This document shows positions 39,476 through 43,281 of a DNA stretch of 43,281 bases, piece by piece (position 1 is the stretch's first letter; each line of letters begins with the position of its first letter). Source of the DNA: Micromonospora sp. CPCC 205371 (GTDB lineage Bacteria; Actinomycetota; Actinomycetes; Mycobacteriales; Micromonosporaceae); contig NZ_JAIBNX010000040.1 in NCBI RefSeq assembly GCF_026130045.1, forward strand, positions 1 through 43,281, written 5' to 3'. The notes below the pieces were generated by a model. It saw nothing but the letters and a program-made list of their open reading frames with translations, was not told where the DNA came from and searched no databases. The position numbers and the translations under genes are program-made.

Positions 39476-41303
39476 GGGCGACGCGCCAGAGCCACACGTC
39501 GTCGACGCGCTCCGGCGGGCCGAGCAGTTCGGTGGTGGCGCGCAACAGGGCCTCGGGGTGTGCCGGCCACTTCGCGCCGTGTACCCGGTCGGCGAGTACG
39601 ACGATTTCGGCGTCCCAGTACCGCAGATCGTCGCGGGCGGCGGCCCGGTCGGTGTCGGTGATCGGCGGTACCACGCCGGTGCGGGCGACCTCGAAGAGCA
39701 GGTCTGCCGACGGGCGCGGCACGGGGCCGATGCGTCCCTTGCCGTCGGGGCCGCCGGGGCCGAGGAAGAAGCCGGCCGGGATGGCGAACTCGCCCTGCCC
39801 GTGCGTGAGCGCGTACGCCTGCCAGCGCTGCCCGTCGGGCAGGAGGTCGGACGTGGGCGGGACCGGAGCGATCACGCCGCCCTCGCTGACGTACTCACGC
39901 CACTCGCCCGACGTGATGAACCGCGGCACCGGCTCGTACTCGACCGTCGTCAGCGGGATCGGCGCGAGGGGGAGCAGGGCGACGGCGAAGGCCGCGGGCC
40001 AGAGGCGGGACGGCCGGGGCAGTGCGTCGACGGCGTACGCGAGCAGGACGCCGAGGACGGGCGCCACGACAAGGGCCAGGCGGGCCGGCAGCGCGGCGTT
40101 GAAGACCGGCAGGCTCCCGACCACCTTGTACGGCAACGGGATCTCGGTGATGGTGCCGAACACCTTGAGCTGAGGCCCAAGCGACAGCACAGCGAACACT
40201 CCAGCGGTGACGGCGAGCGCCCGCAGGGTGGTCCGCCGCGCGGGTGCGGTACGCCACAGCAGCACGAAGCACATCACCGCGAGCACGAGCAGTGGTACGC
40301 CGAAGAACGAGTTCTCTTCGGTGGGGTTGGGCGCGAGCGTGGTGCGCAGTCCCGCGATGCCCGCGACCGAGCGGTCCGGAAAGGCGCCGAACGCGGCGAG
40401 GTCCTCGGCGTGGACGCGCGGGTCGAAACCGGTGCCGTGAAAGCGTTGCGGTCCGAAGAAGTGCAGCCACAAGGGGTACGACAGCAGCGCGAACGCCACT
40501 GCGGCGGTGACCGCTAGGCCGCGGACGAATGTGGGCAGCGCCGCCCGTGCCTCGTCCCGCCGGCTGAGCGCCCACGTGCCGAGAAACACCCCGCAGGCGA
40601 GGGCGGTGAAGAACAGGCCCTCGGCGGCTATGGAGAACGCGGCCGCGACCAAGGCACCGAGGATGAGCCCGTTGCGCAGCCAGCGGCCGGGCTCGCGGAG
40701 CCTGAACACGCGCCAGACGATGAGCGGTACCAGCCAGCCGGCCGTCCAGTTCAGGTGGGCGTTGGCGTGGGAGACCATCCCCGGCGCGAAGCCGCAGAAC
40801 ACGCCGCCGACCGCCGCGCCGAGCGTGCCGATCCCGAACCGGCGGGACAGCAGCAGGTACCAGCCGAAGCCGGTGGCGGCGAGGTTGAGCGTCAGGATCA
40901 CCAGGAACGACCACTGCGGCCCGGCGAGCAGGGTCAGCGGGGCGAAGAGCACGGCGTACACCGTGATCGAGGTGTTGACCGCGAGGTTCACCCCGTCGGG
41001 GACGTTGAGCAGGTGGGTGAAGAGCGGGTTCTCGGCGTGCGTGATGGCGTGTGCCCCATACGACAGCAACCACTCGAAGAACGCTTGGTCGCTGGAGTTG
41101 ACCTTGACCGCCCGGTGGTTGGGGTCGATCCACAGGCCGGCGGTGACCAGCACGGCGAGGCCGAGGCACAGGGCGGCGACGATCAGGTCGGGCCGCCGCC
41201 GCGCTCGTACCGGCTCCGTCGCCGGGGTCACGGTCTCCGTCAGCGTGCGGGGTCCCCGCGGAAACGTGGAGCGTAGCGGAGCGTTTTCGTGGGGTGCTCT
41301 CAC
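39468..41303 (-). CDS. Polytopic membrane protein, GT-C-like
   Basis: About 611 residues with some eleven or twelve membrane helices in the first 470 residues and a soluble C-terminal domain. An early extracytoplasmic segment with acidic residues (KVNSSDQAFFEWLLSYGAHAITHAENPLFTHLLNVPDGVN) has the layout of GT-C glycosyltransferase first loops. I see no definite family signature beyond that. GTG 41303 is preferred over the upstream GTG 41312 because TAAGGT (41311-41316, minus strand) ends seven bases before it. It overlaps the small frame downstream. A role in envelope glycan assembly is inferred from fold only. Confidence 0.8.
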   Translation of the reverse strand: MRAPHENAPLRSTFPRGPRTLTETVTPATEPVRARRRPDLIVAALCLGLAVLVTAGLWIDPNHRAVKVNSSDQAFFEWLLSYGAHAITHAENPLFTHLLNVPDGVNLAVNTSITVYAVLFAPLTLLAGPQWSFLVILTLNLAATGFGWYLLLSRRFGIGTLGAAVGGVFCGFAPGMVSHANAHLNWTAGWLVPLIVWRVFRLREPGRWLRNGLILGALVAAAFSIAAEGLFFTALACGVFLGTWALSRRDEARAALPTFVRGLAVTAAVAFALLSYPLWLHFFGPQRFHGTGFDPRVHAEDLAAFGAFPDRSVAGIAGLRTTLAPNPTEENSFFGVPLLVLAVMCFVLLWRTAPARRTTLRALAVTAGVFAVLSLGPQLKVFGTITEIPLPYKVVGSLPVFNAALPARLALVVAPVLGVLLAYAVDALPRPSRLWPAAFAVALLPLAPIPLTTVEYEPVPRFITSGEWREYVSEGGVIAPVPPTSDLLPDGQRWQAYALTHGQGEFAIPAGFFLGPGGPDGKGRIGPVPRPSADLLFEVARTGVVPPITDTDRAAARDDLRYWDAEIVVLADRVHGAKWPAHPEALLRATTELLGPPERVDDVWLWRVAPD

Positions 41304-41310
41304 GGGCCGC

Positions 41311-41316
41311 ACCTTA
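41311..41316 (-). promoter_or_regulatory. -10 element of leaderless membrane protein gene
   Basis: TAAGGT on the minus strand, seven bases from the GTG at 41303. Confidence 0.5.
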
Positions 41317-41358
41317 CCAATCCGGCGGCGACACGCCCGGAAGTGCTTGCGCCTCTAA

Positions 41359-41373
41359 TGGAAATGACTTCCA
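41359..41373. promoter_or_regulatory. Inverted repeat upstream of CooC-like gene
   Basis: TGGAA and TTCCA arms with a five-base spacer, 39 bp before the GTG at 41413. Possible operator; short and unproven. Confidence 0.25.
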
Positions 41374-41412
41374 ATGCTGGTACCAACTAAATCGCACGAG
41401 GAGTCCAGTACC

Positions 41413-42369
41413 GTGAAAATCGCTCTTGTCGGAAAAGGTGGAAGCGGCAAGACCACGCTGGCTGCCCTCTTCGCTCGGCATCTGGCCGGCACCGCGCCGC
41501 TGCTCGCCATAGACGCGGACATCAACCAGCACCTCGCCGCCGCGCTCGGCGCGTCGGAGGAGGAGGCCGTGATGCTGCCGGCGCTGGGTGACCACCTGGC
41601 CGACATCAAGGAGTACCTGCGCGGCAGCAACCCGCGGATCTCATCGGCGGCCGCGATGGTCAAGACCACGCCGCCCGGCCGCGGCTCTCGGCTGATCTCG
41701 GTGGCCGGCGCCAATCCGATCTACGACGCGCTCGTGCGCGAGGTCGGCGGCATCCGGCTGGCCGTGACCGGCCCGTTCGCCACCGAGGACCTGGGCGTCG
41801 CGTGCTACCACTCCAAGGTCGGCGCGGTCGAGTTGCTGCTCAACCACATGGTCGACGGGCCGGGGGAGTACGCCGTGGTGGACATGACCGCGGGCGCCGA
41901 CTCGTTCGCGTCCGGTCTGTTCACGCGCTTCGACGCCACGTTCCTGGTGTGCGAGCCCACCCTGCGCAGCGTCGGCGTCTACCGGCAGTACGTCGGTTAC
42001 GCGCGCGACTACGGGGTGCGGGTGCACGTGGTGGGCAACAAGGTCGACGACGCGTCCGATGTGGAGTTCCTGCGCGAGCACGCCGGCGACGACCTGCTGA
42101 CCTGGGTGGGGCGCTCGGCGTACGTGAAGGCGGCCGAGCGCGGTCGGCCTCAGCCCATCTCAGCTCTTGAGCCAACTAACCGTGATGCTCTGGACACGAT
42201 GCGTGTTGCCGTCGATGCTTGTGCGAAGGACTGGGCCACGTACACCCGGCAGGCGGTGGAGTTCCACCTGCGCAACGCCACGGCCTGGGCCAACGACAAG
42301 GTGGGCGAAGACCTCGCTGGCCAGGTCGATCCGGATTTCGTGCTCGGGCCAGACGTGCTGGTCCGCTGA
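41413..42369 (+). CDS. CooC/MinD-like P-loop ATPase
   Basis: A 318-residue SIMIBI-class ATPase with a deviant Walker A (VGKGGSGKTTLAALF, about residues 6-20), LLAIDADINQHLAAALG, a switch-like YAVVDMTAGADSFASG and a base-recognition VVGNKVDD motif. This is the arrangement of CooC-type metal-insertion ATPases. GTG 41413 follows a GAGGAG site by nine bases. The C-terminal 70 residues are a helical extension. It is followed 12 bp later by the SCO5389-like gene, so the pair is an operon. A metallocentre or cofactor maturation role is suggested by family; the client is unknown. Confidence 0.88.
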   Translation: MKIALVGKGGSGKTTLAALFARHLAGTAPLLAIDADINQHLAAALGASEEEAVMLPALGDHLADIKEYLRGSNPRISSAAAMVKTTPPGRGSRLISVAGANPIYDALVREVGGIRLAVTGPFATEDLGVACYHSKVGAVELLLNHMVDGPGEYAVVDMTAGADSFASGLFTRFDATFLVCEPTLRSVGVYRQYVGYARDYGVRVHVVGNKVDDASDVEFLREHAGDDLLTWVGRSAYVKAAERGRPQPISALEPTNRDALDTMRVAVDACAKDWATYTRQAVEFHLRNATAWANDKVGEDLAGQVDPDFVLGPDVLVR

Positions 42370-42381
42370 GAGGAGTACCGC

Positions 42382-42774
42382 ATGTCCCTTGACGTCCCCG
42401 CCGCCCTGCTGGAGCGCGCGGAAACCGGCCGGGTCGACGACACCGAGTTCGTGGCCGTGGTCCGCGACTCGCTGCCGTACGCCTGGGCCGTCGTGTCCGA
42501 GGTGGCCGCCCGGTCCGCGGAGACCACCGACGAGTTCGCCGACCACGCGGTGCCGCCGCCGAGCGAGGCCGAGCGTGGTCAGTTGCTGCGCGCGCTCGCG
42601 AGCGACTCGATCCGCGGCGCGCTGGAGCGTCACTTCGGGGTGAAGCTTGCCTTCCAGAACTGCCACCGGGTGGCCGCGTTCAAGCTGTCGGCGGTCGGAG
42701 GGGAGACATACCGGGAGTTCATCTCGCCGGTGGCTCAGATCAGAAACCAGTCGCCCGAACTACGTGACTGCTGA
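42382..42774 (+). CDS. SCO5389-like conserved actinobacterial protein
   Basis: A 130-residue protein starting MSLDVPAALLERAETGRVDD and containing YAWAVVSEVA, ERGQLLRALASDSIRGALERHFGV, LAFQNCHRVAAF and NQSPELRDC. I recall this pattern from the SCO5389-type family of actinobacterial proteins of unknown function. Two conserved Cys (in NCHRV and at the C-terminus) could bind metal or flavin-related cofactor. ATG 42382 has GAGAGGAG upstream. Its stop overlaps the next gene by 11 bp. Its place between an ATPase and a flavin oxidoreductase suggests a shared maturation or redox role, which is inference. Confidence 0.75.
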   Translation: MSLDVPAALLERAETGRVDDTEFVAVVRDSLPYAWAVVSEVAARSAETTDEFADHAVPPPSEAERGQLLRALASDSIRGALERHFGVKLAFQNCHRVAAFKLSAVGGETYREFISPVAQIRNQSPELRDC

Positions 42775-43281
42775 CCTCTTCCTGCTCTCGGCACACGGTG
42801 CCGCGGCGACCGTGGAGTACGCGGTCGCCGCGGAGACCGCCGGCTTCGGCGGCGTGTGGCTCGCCGAGCACCACTTCATCGAGTACGGGCGGTGTCCGTC
42901 GGCGACCGCGCTCGCGGGTGTGGTGCTCGGGCGCACACATCGGTTGGAGGTCGGCACGGCCGCGTGCGTGCTCTCCAACAGGCATCCCGTGGCGCTCGGC
43001 GAGGAGGCCGCGCTGCTCGACACGGTCTCCGGTGGACGGTTCCGGCTGGGCGTCGGGCGCGGCGGCCCGTGGGTCGACCTGGAGGTCTTCGGCACCGGGC
43101 TGGACCGCTTCGAGCGCGGCTTTCCCGAGTCGCTCGACGTGCTGCTGGAGTGGCTGTCTGGTACCCGATCCGTCTCCGCGGACGGCGAGTTCTTCGCGTT
43201 CCGCGACGTGGCGGTCGTGCCGCGCCCCTCGGCGCGGCGGCCGGGCTGGGTCGCGGGCCCGACCCGCGGCACCGGTGTCGG
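42764..43281 (+). CDS. LLM-class flavin-dependent oxidoreductase, partial
   Basis: The N-terminal 172 residues of a luciferase-like monooxygenase, cut by the right edge of the window. Recognisable parts are VEYAVAAETAGFGGVWLAEHHF, LEVGTAACVLSNRHPVALGEEAALLDTVSGGRFRLGVGRG and GTGLDRFERGFPESLDVLLEWL, typical of the FMN- or F420-binding bacterial luciferase fold. GTG 42764 overlaps the preceding stop by 11 bp, so translation is coupled. An F420-dependent member is plausible because an F420 reductase is encoded nearby, but the cofactor cannot be told from this part. Confidence 0.9.
   Translation, partial: MTADLFLLSAHGAAATVEYAVAAETAGFGGVWLAEHHFIEYGRCPSATALAGVVLGRTHRLEVGTAACVLSNRHPVALGEEAALLDTVSGGRFRLGVGRGGPWVDLEVFGTGLDRFERGFPESLDVLLEWLSGTRSVSADGEFFAFRDVAVVPRPSARRPGWVAGPTRGTGV

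Noticed and set aside
36469-40173. A 1234-codon open frame on the plus strand through aspS, the repeat locus and antisense to lipB
   Set aside because: It reads aspS in the wrong frame and translates the tandem arrays; the composition is low-complexity Arg/Ala/Gly.

Overview
The window is high-GC chromosomal DNA with dense, often overlapping genes, GTG/TTG starts, many apparently leaderless genes and Lys/Ala-rich low-complexity proteins. It comes from a high-GC Gram-positive actinobacterium. The backbone (Nif3 protein, zinc-ribbon protein, RNase H/phosphatase, panB, glnA2, glnE, glnA1, RDD, DUF4191, lipA, lipB) has the gene order I recall for the lipB-lipA-glnA1-glnE-glnA2-panB-Rv2228c-Rv2230c stretch of Mycobacterium tuberculosis and the corresponding Streptomyces region. 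I infer a Micromonosporaceae-type host from the repeats and accessory genes; this is not proven.

Layout. 1-4.5 kb: a Tat-exported DUF1501 protein, a PrimPol-like protein on the minus strand, and an XRE/TPR regulator coupled to an HFCD flavoprotein. 4.5-10.6 kb: Nif3-like protein, coiled-coil zinc-ribbon protein and RNase HI/phosphatase fusion, then RNase P RNA, a small conserved protein, a histone-H1-like tail protein and an RNB exoribonuclease. 10.6-16.2 kb: F420:NADPH oxidoreductase, panB, nadE, an anchored protein and glnA2. 16.2-17 kb: a repeat-rich gene-free tract. 17-23.6 kb: secreted helical protein, WYL regulator, SPW membrane protein, S66 peptidase, class I glutamine amidotransferase and glnE. 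23.6-28 kb: two membrane proteins and a PLP decarboxylase, bounded by two copies of a 54-bp palindrome. 28-32 kb: glnA1 with an upstream GlnR-like box, RDD protein, FluG-type amidohydrolase and DUF4191 protein. 32-37.8 kb: a LuxR/ATPase regulator, lipA and an archaeal-type AspRS behind a T-box leader. 37.8-38.6 kb: a foldback element with 83-bp inverted ends between two tandem arrays. 38.6-43.3 kb: lipB, a polytopic membrane protein, a CooC-like ATPase, an SCO5389-like protein and a truncated LLM flavin oxidoreductase.

Nitrogen assimilation is the main theme: GlnA1 carries the adenylylation tyrosine, GlnE modifies it, GlnA2 lacks that tyrosine, and a GlnR-like box precedes glnA1. Lipoate, pantothenate and NAD synthesis genes and an RNA-processing group (rnpB, RNase H, RNB nuclease) complete the core. 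The most unusual features are non-coding: three repeat families, two of which supply stop codons to host genes and one of which is read in frame inside a membrane protein, and a T-box in front of a non-canonical AspRS.
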